In this document: one piece after another, positions 33,590 through 43,303 of the stretch | How positions within the stretch are numbered: position 1 is the stretch's first letter | How the letters are laid out: each line of letters opens with the position of its first letter | NCBI GenBank assembly: GCA_015501055.1 | Contig: JADNYV010000112.1 | Span: forward strand, 51,629-115,628 | DNA: 64,000 bases | Origin: Mucidula mucida | Lineage: Eukaryota; Basidiomycota; Agaricomycetes; Agaricales; Physalacriaceae | Reading direction: 5' to 3' | Notes under the pieces: model-generated | Told to the model about the DNA's origin: nothing | What the model saw: the letters and a program-made list of their open reading frames with translations, nothing else | Database searches by the model: none | Position numbers and translations under genes: made by a program

Positions 33590-34194
33590 ATAGGGCGATA
33601 TAGCTGCTACTTACCTCTCATTATTTATACAGTCGTTGACCGGCCTATGACACGGTCAAGCTTGACACGCCCCGGCGGAGATTGATCAGTACGATGATGT
33701 GATCCATCCTGCCGCTAGACTCGTAATACCAGGCTGTTCAGGAGCTCTGGGTGAGAAACTTGCTTGTTTATGAATGAAACCGATCAAGCCTCCTGGTACT
33801 ATCGCTGCGTTATACACTTGATCATCTGAGTATTCCCTGGAGTCATTCGCCGCGCGATTCGCGTACTTTCTGGAGTGTCGTGCGCGCCTTACTATAGATG
33901 GTGGCAGATACAGAAAAGACGACATTGCGCGACAGTTAAGGAAAGAGACCGCCGGTGGCGATTAACAGCTAGAGCATTAAGAGCATCATCTTGGTTTTTG
34001 CGCCACGTAGGTGGACAGGTACAACGTGAGTGCCGCATGGGTAGTAGGGTGACGAGTCGCTGATTAGATGGCGGTCGGGAATCCCGGTATTTGCAGTTGT
34101 GTACAACAGACCAGCCGACGGGTGAATCTCAAATACCGACCAAGACTGAAAGTGAGGATAAACAAGAGCAAGAATCCACGGCCTCGTCAACTAA
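33590..34194. other. intergenic region upstream of the BBE-like gene
   Basis: No gene recognised; the promoter of the BBE-like gene should lie in its left part. Confidence 0.45.
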
Positions 34195-34588
34195 CGTGTA
34201 GTAGCACTCGAATATAGCACGGTTTCACTCTGTTGGATTTGTGCCTTACAATCCACAGCCGCCGTTCCATCCAGCGCTCCAAGTAGCTTCAAGTTCCAAC
34301 AAGAGTAAACGCCCAGTGCCCAGCGGGAGCAAGTCGAAGACCAGGAAGCCCACAAAACGTCGAATAAACCAGCTGTAAGGAAAACTCGAGGCCTTCAAGA
34401 CACCTCCCGTGGAATTGAGTATATACAACTATCACCACATTCATACCGGCTCACAGCGCGCACACTCACACTGGGGGGTGCACACCCATAGTAGTGCATG
34501 TGAACACATGGCAATTATTTGTACACCATGCTGATATTTTCACCACGCGCTCCTCATCCCGCCCCACTTGAGAAGATATATATTCACC

Positions 34589-34734
34589 ACTAACCGCCCC
34601 TAACCCCCCTAACCACAAACCCTAACCCTTTCCTAACCTGCAACACTTAGGCTTCGGATACCCGAAGCCTAAGTGTTGGGCGCGCTAGCGCGCGCGGAGT
34701 CACCAACTCACCCTAACCTAACCTAACCCTAACC
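34589..34734. repeat. interstitial telomere-like repeats inside the element
   Basis: Two irregular runs of CCCTAACC/CCTAACC units flank the hairpin. Fungal telomeres are commonly TTAGGG on the G strand, so this is an imperfect telomere-like array. Confidence 0.75.
34641..34678. repeat. perfect 17-bp hairpin with 4-base loop
   Basis: Arms 34641-34657 and 34662-34678 are exact reverse complements (CAACACTTAGGCTTCGG), loop ATAC. Confidence 0.9.
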
Positions 34735-34926
34735 GGCGCCACAGATCAATTACCAATTTTGGCATCTTCATCGCACGGCAGTGTGCCCGGGTGTGCGTGT
34801 GCACCCCCCGAGTGTGAGTGTGCACGGTCTGACCCGGTGTGAATGTGGTGATAGTTGTAAACACTCCGTGGAATTAAAGCTCTGAGTACGGTTGCGCTTT
34901 CCTCTAGATGTACTCACGACTCAGCT

Positions 34927-35205
34927 GAACCGACAATCGCTGGGATGCTATTAATACTTCTTTCTCCGTCTACTGACTCCTGACTTTGACGTTAATCAAT
35001 AGCCGCGACCACTATGAAATCGATGTGAACTACTTCAATATTTGAGGGGGCAGGAAATATATATACTTTGAACATAGGATGCACTGTAGATGCTCATAAG
35101 GGCAGGTTAAATACTACTCAACACGCAGGTTGCTTTCGTCCGGTCTCAACTCCATCCTCCCCGCAGCTCGTCACACTTTGTATAGGAAAATCCCAGCGTC
35201 CATCA
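34927..35205. other. spacer
   Basis: No gene seen. Confidence 0.4.
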
Positions 35206-36528
35206 TCACCAACATCCTTCAAACATAGAGTCTCCTTCGAAATACCAGTTCACCACCATGCGGTTCTGTTCATGTCTGCGTCGAAGCATCTTGGCGACCT
35301 GCCCTGATTTATGAAAGGTAAAGTCTGATCCCATCGCACAGTCCAACGCCACGCTGATGTCGAGGATGCGAAGCCTTGGGACAAGAGAAAATACCAGTTG
35401 ACCCGTCATTTCTCCTAGAGCCAACATCAACGACGTCAAGGCCTTGTCAACGTTGGCAAAGAAGACCACTTCAGAGTCGGATACGATATTTTGAAACCTG
35501 ATTTCCAGGTTTTCGAGGAGTGGCACCAACTCCAAGACATCTCGCAAGTTGCCCACGGACAGATCGCAGTTGACAAGTCGGAGGTCGACCAGTGGGCATT
35601 GGGAATATTTGAGCAAGTCGAGGATGGAGGGAAGGATGGGCGTTAGCTCGGACGCGCCAATGTCAAGATAGCGGAGGTTTGGGAGATGAACGAGGTTTAA
35701 ATCGGAGGGCGCGCTCAAAAGAGTGAGCTCCTTGAGAGTGTCTGATTCGACGCGGCTGGCAGACGAAGACGCAAACGCCCTGTTCTCCAACGTCAGCTGC
35801 TCGAGGCGGGGACATTCGCGTAACACGTTGACCAACGACGAGCTGTACGTCGAGCCCGTCACGCTGAATCGAGTGAGGCGATCGTGTAGAGCCTGGCAGT
35901 TCATGCGAATCCAATTCACGTACAACCTCTCGAGCAACGGCGCTTTCGCAAACGCAGCGATCTCGTCATGGGTTCGTGCATCTGGCGTCGAGTCGATGAA
36001 CAGCTCCCGAAGTTGAGGAAAACGGCTACCCTGAACGCTGCTGAGTGCTCGCGTACAAGCTGCATCGAGACCTACGAAGCGAACAGTACCCCACTGCTCA
36101 CTTCGTGCGATAAGCAGCTCCAGCAAGGACAAAGCCCGATTGGCAACACCGTGCGTGGCATCGCTCATGTCGAATGTGATGAACAAGTCTATCTCCTGCG
36201 TATAGGACAACGCTAGGCGCAGCAACGCGCCGGGGTCGCGAAGTTTGTCTGCCGCGGACGCGACTATCCAGAGCTCTCTCCAGAGCCTGGGACTAGATGC
36301 GGACACGGCGCGCCAAAAGCGGCACACCTGTCTCAGCACCCATTGAGGTTGGGTTTCCACCGAGAAGTAATCGTCCGGACAATGGATCTGAAAGAAGATG
36401 GTCTCCAAGACCTCGACTGGCAGTCGTTGCATGGCTGATTGTGCACGGTCCTTGAGGGGATCGCTGGCAAATTGAATGGACCTGCATGCAGCATGGTATT
36501 GGCGCGCTTCGGACGCGACAAGATGCAT
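35206..36528 (-). CDS. F-box and leucine-rich-repeat-like protein
   Basis: Single exon, 440 residues, ATG 36528-36526 to TGA 35208-35206. An F-box-like motif at about 33-75 (MQRLPVEVLETIFFQIHCPD ... WVLRQVCRFWRAVSASSPRL) is followed by degenerate leucine-rich repeats (FPQLRELFID, CPRLEQLTLEN, LPNLRYLDIG, VPLLENLEIRF). This is the standard layout of basidiomycete F-box proteins in SCF ubiquitin ligases; the substrate is unknown. It is a distant relative of the genes at 39881 and 53598. Confidence 0.82.
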   Translation of the reverse strand: MHLVASEARQYHAACRSIQFASDPLKDRAQSAMQRLPVEVLETIFFQIHCPDDYFSVETQPQWVLRQVCRFWRAVSASSPRLWRELWIVASAADKLRDPGALLRLALSYTQEIDLFITFDMSDATHGVANRALSLLELLIARSEQWGTVRFVGLDAACTRALSSVQGSRFPQLRELFIDSTPDARTHDEIAAFAKAPLLERLYVNWIRMNCQALHDRLTRFSVTGSTYSSSLVNVLRECPRLEQLTLENRAFASSSASRVESDTLKELTLLSAPSDLNLVHLPNLRYLDIGASELTPILPSILDLLKYSQCPLVDLRLVNCDLSVGNLRDVLELVPLLENLEIRFQNIVSDSEVVFFANVDKALTSLMLALGEMTGQLVFSLVPRLRILDISVALDCAMGSDFTFHKSGQVAKMLRRRHEQNRMVVNWYFEGDSMFEGCW

Positions 36529-38592
36529 TTTGAGTTCGTCAATTCAAAGCACGCTATCAAGGAGAACCTGTAAAACGCATTTCAATCAATGGTGAGAAGG
36601 GCATAGCGGTGGAACTCGAAAGCTCACAAGTTCGGTGATGGTTCTGGGTAGAGAAGTAAAATGCCAGCTGTCAGAGAGCTACATCACTTTTATGGACGGA
36701 CGCAATCCGGACGTAAGAAGTTGAACGTTGCAAGAGCGAGGTTGCTAGAATTTCATCGAACCTTACCGCGGAACTTCGGAAGGAAATGCGGCCATTGTAT
36801 AGTCGAGGCACCTGAGCCAGGATGGGTTTCGATTTCACTCGCTTGTCAATCCGGGATCCTAGGGTAGAATGAGGGGGGACGGAAAAGGAAATTCTAGCAA
36901 GCCAATCAGAAAAAAGTGCCCGGAAAGAATCGCACGCCCGAGACCGGTTATTCGCCAACCGCCCTGCTAGTGGCGTTGGTTTCCCCTCTTCTGATTGGTG
37001 GTCGTTCGTGGCTCCCTCCGTCAACCTGCCCTAACAGTGAACAAAATATTGAGATTCGCCACCTTCATGGCCGGTTTAGGAACCTTGACCTTTCGGTATC
37101 GTCACAGCCAAAAAGTACAGGGTATCCTGTGGTGTGTTGAGGTGCTTTCACCCTTCCTGTAAAGCTGATTGTCGCGCAGCAACCTTGGTAACATGAGCAA
37201 CCTTAAAAGGGACCTTTTTTTCCGGATCCTTCAACCCTACTTGAAGTCAAGGTCATCTTCTACGATAAGGCCACCCCGACTCGCCGCCTCCAATCACATC
37301 ACCAATGTAAGAGCCCCTTAGGCGCAATGTGTTTTAATTGTGATCGAGACGTTGGGGCGCACGTCCTAATTTCAATCAAGACAGCGACCTCAACATTTCT
37401 CCAAACTTACCGGTAGTTGACGCCGTGCTTCGGGCGTCTCTTTCAAGTACCATGATTCTGTATCGAACTGACGAGAAGCATTTTCTGAGCGTAATGTTCA
37501 AAGAGCGATACTCTGTTGCGCCACGTACCATATAAACACCGGGCTTAGAAGGGACGGATCAACGTAGTCAGGCAGGGACGAGGTGCTCCCGTATATCCGA
37601 ACGATCAGCGCCTTGTTTGAGCTGCTGTGAGATGTGTCGATTTCCTGTTGTTCATTGCGCTCTAGCTTGGTTAGTGATAACTTTGTACAATATGCTGTGC
37701 AAGTTGTTAAACTTATCTAACTGACTCTTTGACCGTTCAACAGAAGACTTGAAGCTATCCTCACGCCATTCAGACACCGTCTCGTCGTCGGATACCGAGC
37801 CGAAAGATGGTAGTGTCACTGTGAAGGCTTGAATCCTTATGGCTTAAAAATAAGTTGAACGGACCTCGGTCAAACTAGGTTCGATGCGACAAGGCGGTGA
37901 CACTACTGTACACTCTGAGGCAAGTAGTTCGACGACGTTGCATCTGCCACTCGGATGAACTAAATGTTACACCTGTGTGACGAGCATTGGCATACCTTTT
38001 ACTCCGCCTTGAGAATTTGTAGGAAGCGCAAAAGTAAAGAGTCAATCGAGAGGAAGTGCAGAGGCTCTCAAGGTTCCTTGTCCCTTAGATGGGCGTGTCC
38101 ATAAGCCACTGTGGTTATCAGAAACTTGCACACCCTCTTCAGAACCCGCAGGACCGCTGTAAATGAAAACGAGACCAAAATCGCGAGTAACGTTCAGTCC
38201 TGGTATCGGGGCATCACGTAACTCACAGACTGGTCTACACAGTACAGTGGAAGCTAGTCAAAACTTTGATATGACGCCAACCGGTGCATCCATCGCGTGT
38301 GGCATTCGCGCGTATGTACATGTAGAGAAGTCTGTAGCCTAGATGTCAAATGACGGGAAATTTCCGGCGCAGCGCCTCGAGTTCTCCTCGCTGAGCTCAT
38401 GTGTTGAGCGTAATAGTCTGCGCTCCGAGCGACATTGAACCGCATCGTTGTCTTGCTGGGCCTCACCATGGTGGTTGAATTTCAAGCGCGTTTGGGACGT
38501 GGCGCGATGCCTCGGTAATCGGCCCGGTGACTGCAGCCAGGGAAAAAACTGCAGCCTTCGTTCCAACCACCACAACCATCGCGCTTGTACCT
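36529..38592. other. 2-kb region without a supported gene
   Basis: Only short frames. A frame near 37220-37310 (KVIFYDKATPTRRL) and one near 37740 are not recognised. Confidence 0.4.
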
Positions 38593-38897
38593 ATGGCTAG
38601 CTTTCGCGTCGACGCGCAATTCGTAGCTCCAAAAATGTTTGATCGTATTGCTGAGATTGAGGACGATGAGATCTACTACGACGCTGACGCCTTGCCCATT
38701 GTGCCACTGTCCTTTGACGACATGATTATCACCGAATGCATTCACGCTACTGGGAACTCGAGCGTTTATAGCGGCTACATGGTCGATGAAGACGGCGCGC
38801 GCTACGAGTATGATATTGCTTTCAAGTTTGGCGACGCCGACCGTTTGCATCGCGAAGCCGGCAAGTACAAAGGAATGGCGGACCTCCAAGCGAAATC
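38593..38897 (+). pseudogene. kinase-like relic, N-terminal piece
   Basis: ATG 38593 then FDRIAEIEDDEIYYDADALP, SSVYSGYMVDEDGARYEYD, FKFGDADRLHREAGKYKGMA: a glycine-poor nucleotide-binding-lobe-like start with a putative lysine in AFKFG. The frame is lost after MADLQ. The expected continuation is found in reverse orientation directly to the right. Confidence 0.55.
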
Positions 38898-39260
38898 AGC
38901 GTGGAGAAGGCTTTCTGTATGAAGAGCCTGAAGGTGGTTGAGGATAGTCGCCCTAAGCAGAACGGTGAGATGACGAACAAGTATGTATGTATTGCAACGA
39001 CCAACGCACTTTTCTGACCGCGTCAACAGGTTGAAAGCGCAATCTGGAGAGGAACCAGACAATTCCGTCATGAGACAGCCAATTTCTTCACCTCTCTTTG
39101 TTTTCGCGTAGGCAAGTCCGATGAAACGAGGAATCGCCGTTCCGGAACGCAACGTTCTGCAACGCGGAGCAGAGTTATCGACTCGTTGATTTTGACATGA
39201 TGCGCGATTCGCACATGTGCCATGCCCCGGATGTGAATCTTGACTTTCACGACTTGTCAG
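38890..39260 (-). pseudogene. kinase-like relic, inverted middle piece
   Basis: Read on the minus strand: IPRFIGLAYAKTKRGEEIGC LMTELSG (hinge-like, written here in two parts) and RATILNHLQALHTESLLHADF, matching the hinge and the H.D catalytic-loop approach of fungal kinase-like proteins. It should follow the plus-strand piece at 38593-38897, so the locus was inverted after breakage. Confidence 0.5.
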
Positions 39261-39268
39261 AACATCAC

Positions 39269-39504
39269 ACGACAAGAAGGAAACTAACACTTATACAGAA
39301 CACGTCGACATGACATATCCCTCCCATCTTCAAGCCTGGCACAAATGCATCAACCTCCGCCTTGTTGGTACAAACGAAATGCCATCGACGCTCCTCACGC
39401 TTGTATATGGCCACTCGAGTCCTCTGATCTGCTGCCATTGATGCTTGGAGAACAAACACATCACCCTTGTCATCGACAAGTCCGCACACTTCTACTCCGT
39501 GCAC
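39269..39504 (-). pseudogene. Crinkler/RHS-like nuclease-domain fragment
   Basis: VEVCGLVDDKGDVFVLQASM and EERRWHFV with DAFVPGLKMGG are a shortened copy of the C-terminal domain in the proteins at 43304 and 55624; about ten residues between VLQAS and the EERRWHF part are missing. Confidence 0.6.
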
Positions 39505-39880
39505 ACAACGTTCCTCTCGACTTCCTATTCGTTTAAATGGTCATTACCGAGTACTACTTACTCCCTGGACCGGAATTGTGCCAGCTGTTGCAGGAAGTGC
39601 GTGACTTCTCCGCTGTCCATGGACGGACTTTTCAATAGCGAGCTTTCAGTATGGGTATTGAACAGAACGAGTCTCATCAGCGCGTTCTCGCCGTGTAAAT
39701 CTGTAACTTCGCTACCCTTCCCCATCAAACATGTCTCGGTTGTTGCAACTATCACAAAGCAGATAAAATCATTTATTGTACATATGAGTTAGTCAAGCCT
39801 ATGGTACAGATGGCAATAGCTATGGATAGGATATGGATAAAATACAAGTGTGGTACTAAACACATTTCCTACTAATTTGA
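39505..39880. other. spacer, 376 bases
   Basis: No gene seen. Confidence 0.4.
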
Positions 39881-41191
39881 TTACATAATTCGAAAGCCCC
39901 CCTTGAAAGAGAGGGTATTGCCTTCAAGCAGGAAATCCTGTACACGATTTCGACTGCAAAAGGTGTAGTGCAGGAGATTCGCTTGTAAGATATTTAAGAA
40001 CTTGAAGGACAGGCGGAACTGGGTGAGGCGAAGGGAGGTATAAGGGAGCGACGTTCGTGTAACACAAATGAAGTCATACAACAATTGCAAAGCGATATGA
40101 ACCCCTCTTCGCTCCGCTTCAGCTTCGTCAAACCGAAACAAGGTATCGAACTCGATGACAACTTCCTCCACGTTCGGTATACGGCGGAGTATCGCCACCA
40201 ATGGAGGAATGCCGCCACGGTAAACAGGAAGACTCAACTTCCGGAGTGGACAGCGGGAACGTTCGAAAAGGTCGGTTACAGTGAGCGCGCAGTGTGCTCC
40301 AGCTTCCGCGAGCTCGAGCTCAACTAGGTTGGGCAGATCGAGGTACATCAACGAGAGATCATCTGTAAGACTGAGATGCGTGATGCTCTCCATTGACAAT
40401 TTGCAGCTTCCATCAAAGCTTGACGATGGTGCAATGAGGTATGCCGTCAGTTGCTCTAGTTTTGGACACTCGCTAAGCATGTCGGTGGTCAAATCTGACG
40501 GGGTAGCGAGGGACACCAACGAGCGGGTATTCATTACATGCATTGGGGCGTTGCCAATGCAAGCTGTGCGCAGACAAGGAGCATCGTCAAAGGCATGGAT
40601 ATCCTCCTCTACATTGGCGTCGCAATCGATATGAAGCACTTCGAGTTGTGACAACTTCCCCGTAACCGCATCAAGGGCCTTCGCGCAGCTCGTTACGAGC
40701 CCACGAAGGTCTACAGAGACCCAGCGGTCGGAGAGGTTTGTAAGTACAGCCAAGAGCTGCAGGGCCCTCTCTTCGAAAAACGAGAGGATGAGGGTTCCGT
40801 TCCGGTCGCGACTGGTCATATCGAATGTGACGTGTAAAGGGCGGTCTCCAGAGCGAAATACGACCTCACGCAAGCGGCGAATAGAGTTGGGACACCAGAC
40901 TGCGGAGGAGACCGTGACTGTAATACAACTCCAGAGGTCATGGCACGCTGCCGCGACGTGGGACCATTGTTGACAAACACGCCTCACGACCCATTGGGCA
41001 GCAGACGGGTCGAAGACGTCGCCGGGGTCAAGAAAGTTAAAGATTAAACGTAGGATCTCGGTGGGCAGGGTTTGGATGTAGCACGTCTCATTGTCAAGGG
41101 AATACGATGCGCCGGGGTGGGATATAGGTGGGGAGGGCGCAAGTCCATGGCTGCTGTTCGTATGCGAGAGCAACAGTGGTAACGACTGCAT
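39881..41191 (-). CDS. F-box-like protein, paralogue 1 of a duplicated pair
   Basis: Single exon. ATG 41191-41189 (MQSLPLLLSHTNSS) is chosen because the paralogue at 54887 also starts with MQS; 436 residues. F-box region CYIQTLPTEILRLIFNFLDP at about 40-60, followed by WVVRRVCQQWSHVAAACHDLW, then leucine-rich segments (LSQLEVLHID, CPKLEQLTAYLI, LDLPNLVELELAEAG, CPLRKLSLP) and a C-terminal RVQDFLLEGNTLSFKGGF. Presumed substrate adaptor of an SCF ligase. It is close to the gene at 53598 over its whole length, and the duplication includes the downstream Crinkler-like gene. Confidence 0.84.
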   Translation of the reverse strand: MQSLPLLLSHTNSSHGLAPSPPISHPGASYSLDNETCYIQTLPTEILRLIFNFLDPGDVFDPSAAQWVVRRVCQQWSHVAAACHDLWSCITVTVSSAVWCPNSIRRLREVVFRSGDRPLHVTFDMTSRDRNGTLILSFFEERALQLLAVLTNLSDRWVSVDLRGLVTSCAKALDAVTGKLSQLEVLHIDCDANVEEDIHAFDDAPCLRTACIGNAPMHVMNTRSLVSLATPSDLTTDMLSECPKLEQLTAYLIAPSSSFDGSCKLSMESITHLSLTDDLSLMYLDLPNLVELELAEAGAHCALTVTDLFERSRCPLRKLSLPVYRGGIPPLVAILRRIPNVEEVVIEFDTLFRFDEAEAERRGVHIALQLLYDFICVTRTSLPYTSLRLTQFRLSFKFLNILQANLLHYTFCSRNRVQDFLLEGNTLSFKGGFRIM

Positions 41192-41460
41192 CCTATCGGT
41201 ACTGCAAGGATTGAGAAGTGCGCTTGAGAGATACCGCGCGTTAGTTGGTTGACCATGCTGAGACAAGATAATTAACTCACAAAATGTCGGTGGTGGTGGT
41301 GGTCAAGAGAAAACAGCCCGACCACAGTTAAAGCGAAATTATCTTGCGCCAAAGAGTAACAAACAAAATCGACGTGACTTTTTTATTCGACGGTTTGGGT
41401 TTGCCTGATCAGTGATCAATAGTCCATGTTCACGTGACGCATAACATGGGGTCCTGAATA

Positions 41461-42210
41461 GTACTATCCGTACCGGTGGTCCGGATAATCACCTAGAAGT
41501 GGTTAAAGTGAAAATAAGTCCCAGAATACAGCATTTCCCGGTCTCGATGATTTAAGAATCTAAATCAGATACCTTTTTTACATCTCTGAGCGAAGCAGTG
41601 AGAAAATAGACGGATGGGAGGTATATGAAAACCGCGACGCGAGCATCAAAACTCACTGATCAGATCAGTGTTTGGGGTATTTCAGGCGCTGGAGGTTCCC
41701 AGAAAATCTGGGAAAGCTGTAGTACATGAATATACCATGTATGTAGTAGTCTAGCCTGACCGCTATCAACTTAGAGGAGTGACGAAGCTTTATACCTCGA
41801 AATGAGTCGTCGAAGCGTGATGTAACAGCGTGACGCTTGACTTGGTGAATAGTCACGCTCTGACAGTCGGGAGGCATCGATAGCTTCGTCTGTGTTTTCT
41901 CTGTTGAATAATGATAGCCAATCAGTGTATTGAGCATGAATCTATGTACTATAGCTTTTCCAGACTTTCTGGGAACCTCCAGCGCCTGAAATACCCCAAA
42001 CACTGATCTGATCAGTGAGTTTTGATGCTCGCGTCGCGGTTTTCATATACCTCCCATCCGTCTATTTTCTCACTGCTTCGCTCAGAGATGTAAAAAAGGT
42101 ATCTGATTTAGATTCTTAAATCATCGAGACCAGGAAATGCTGTATTCTGGGACTTATTTTCACTTTAACCGCTTCTAGGTGATTATCCGGACCACCGGTA
42201 CGGATAGTAC
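41461..42210. mobile_element. foldback element with 267-bp inverted arms
   Basis: Arms 41461-41727 and 41944-42210 pair position for position (coordinates sum to 83671) without net indels and with few mismatches; spacer 216 bases. Outer ends GTACTATCCGTACCGGTGGT. No transposase. Confidence 0.88.
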
Positions 42211-42614
42211 TGGTGGTCGGCAATGGTCACAAATTCAAACTCCGACGCTGGCTGAGGTCGTGGTCACGTACTTGAGGCTGAATTGCTGGCCTCCCACCTC
42301 ACTTTTGGGACATGTATGGAAGAAAAGCATGGCATGATGCATCTGAAGAAAGTTATGGTTGCAGATTTTTTTCTTTTGCTTCTCTTCAAGTAGTAGAGCA
42401 TCCAGCAGCCCTTTCGACATGTAAATAAGAAATCTGCAACGATAACTTTTATTCAAGGAATATTCCAAGAATTTTCGAAATTTTCCCAAGACCTGAGATG
42501 TGACGATACGAGCTCCAAACTTTGCAGAGGAATCATCCCCGTTTGGCAGGGGTTTCCTTTTTGGGCAATACCACTTTCTCGATCACGAATTTCTGGCCCG
42601 GTTGCCGACCACCA
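42211..42614. mobile_element. adjacent 404-bp element with 12-bp terminal inverted repeats
   Basis: Starts TGGTGGTCGGCA and ends TGCCGACCACCA; no ORF. It abuts the foldback element. Confidence 0.6.
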
Positions 42615-42800
42615 TGAATAGAACTAATCTGACTCCCGTAACGCGTAACAGGTCAAATTTTCTGTGTCGGGACCCTCAAAAAGGAAATTTTGCGCGCGGC
42701 GGCTGACGTCGCCGCTCCTTATAAGCAACCAGACCCTGAATGAACTAACAAGGTATTAGTTCACAGGCATAACACGTAACACCCCGTGAACATGAGGTCG

Positions 42801-43303
42801 AAAGACTACAGTAGATAAACGGTCATTGACTGATAGAGCGCCGTCCTTGGCGAACAAAGAGAAGAAAGTCTGTAAATCAATGTGTTAGTGCTGGTAACAT
42901 AAAGTGTGGCGCAATAATGATACCATAATAATCGAGTGTCACCGCGCGACGAAGAATCCACAACTGCGCCCACCAGATCTTTCCCTTGAATCTCATTTCA
43001 CAGTGTTTTTCGTCAAGCAAGGGATTGGCAAGGTATGAACGGGCCAGGTCAGAGGCCTACACTTGGGATTATGAAATGTGTCGACATTTGAGCGGCGTCG
43101 TCATGATAGTGCAAGCCCAAAGACTAACACCTACATTTTCCAGATCAATCAATGAGCTAGCCCAGATGAACATTAGAAGGAGCACTTGCCTTAATGTGTT
43201 CCTTGGATCGCAGCTTCAGAATAGATTAGGAGGGCTAGTCTTGCATGTGAAGCGGGGTACACTTGAACATGAATTCGGAATAAGCTACAAAAGAAACTAA
43301 TAC
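42801..43303. other. duplicated non-coding segment downstream of Crinkler-like gene 1
   Basis: Nearly the same sequence occurs at about 55123-55623. Frames here are not convincing. Confidence 0.55.

Larger units (their letters stand above)
34417..34865. mobile_element. 449-bp non-autonomous inverted-repeat element with telomere-like repeats
   Basis: Flanked by a perfect 10-bp target duplication CCGTGGAATT (34407-34416 and 34866-34875). The ends are inverted repeats of about 70 bp with mismatches, sharing ACAACTATCACCACATTCA and GCACACTCACACT plus GGGGGGTGCACAC. Ten-base TSD and long TIRs are typical of Mutator-like elements. The inside holds CCCTAACC-type arrays (34589-34638 and 34711-34734), a perfect 17-bp hairpin (34641-34678) and a GCGCGCTAGCGCGCGC palindrome. 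No ORF: a MITE. It lies in the F-box-like relic. Confidence 0.85.
34195..34926 (+). pseudogene. F-box-like family relic, split by an inserted element
   Basis: 34195-34416 matches the intron 2/exon 3 part of the gene at 29189 (SSNKSKRPVPSGSKSKTRKP region), with a stop in the NQLQ codons. It breaks at the conserved CCGTGGAATT and resumes after the element with the same bases and AAAGCTC, ending near 34926. No 5' or 3' exons are present. Confidence 0.72.
41421..42800. mobile_element. 1.4-kb insertion absent from the paralogous locus, holding nested inverted-repeat elements
   Basis: In the second copy of this segment the sequence passes from CCTGATCAATAG straight to TAGATAAACGG near 55123. Here about 1.39 kb separates the same flanks (41420 and about 42808). 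CATGTTCACG near 41424 and its reverse complement near 42789 may be outer terminal repeats. Inside, a composite inverted-repeat insertion is bracketed by TGAATAG at 41455-41461 and 42615-42621. Confidence 0.7.

Noticed and set aside
34681..34696. GCGCGC palindrome as a replication or integration site
   Set aside because: It lies inside the MITE next to the hairpin and is more simply part of that element's structure.
41665..42003. 112-codon minus frame
   Set aside because: It spans both arms of the foldback element, so its ends are reverse complements of each other; not a gene.
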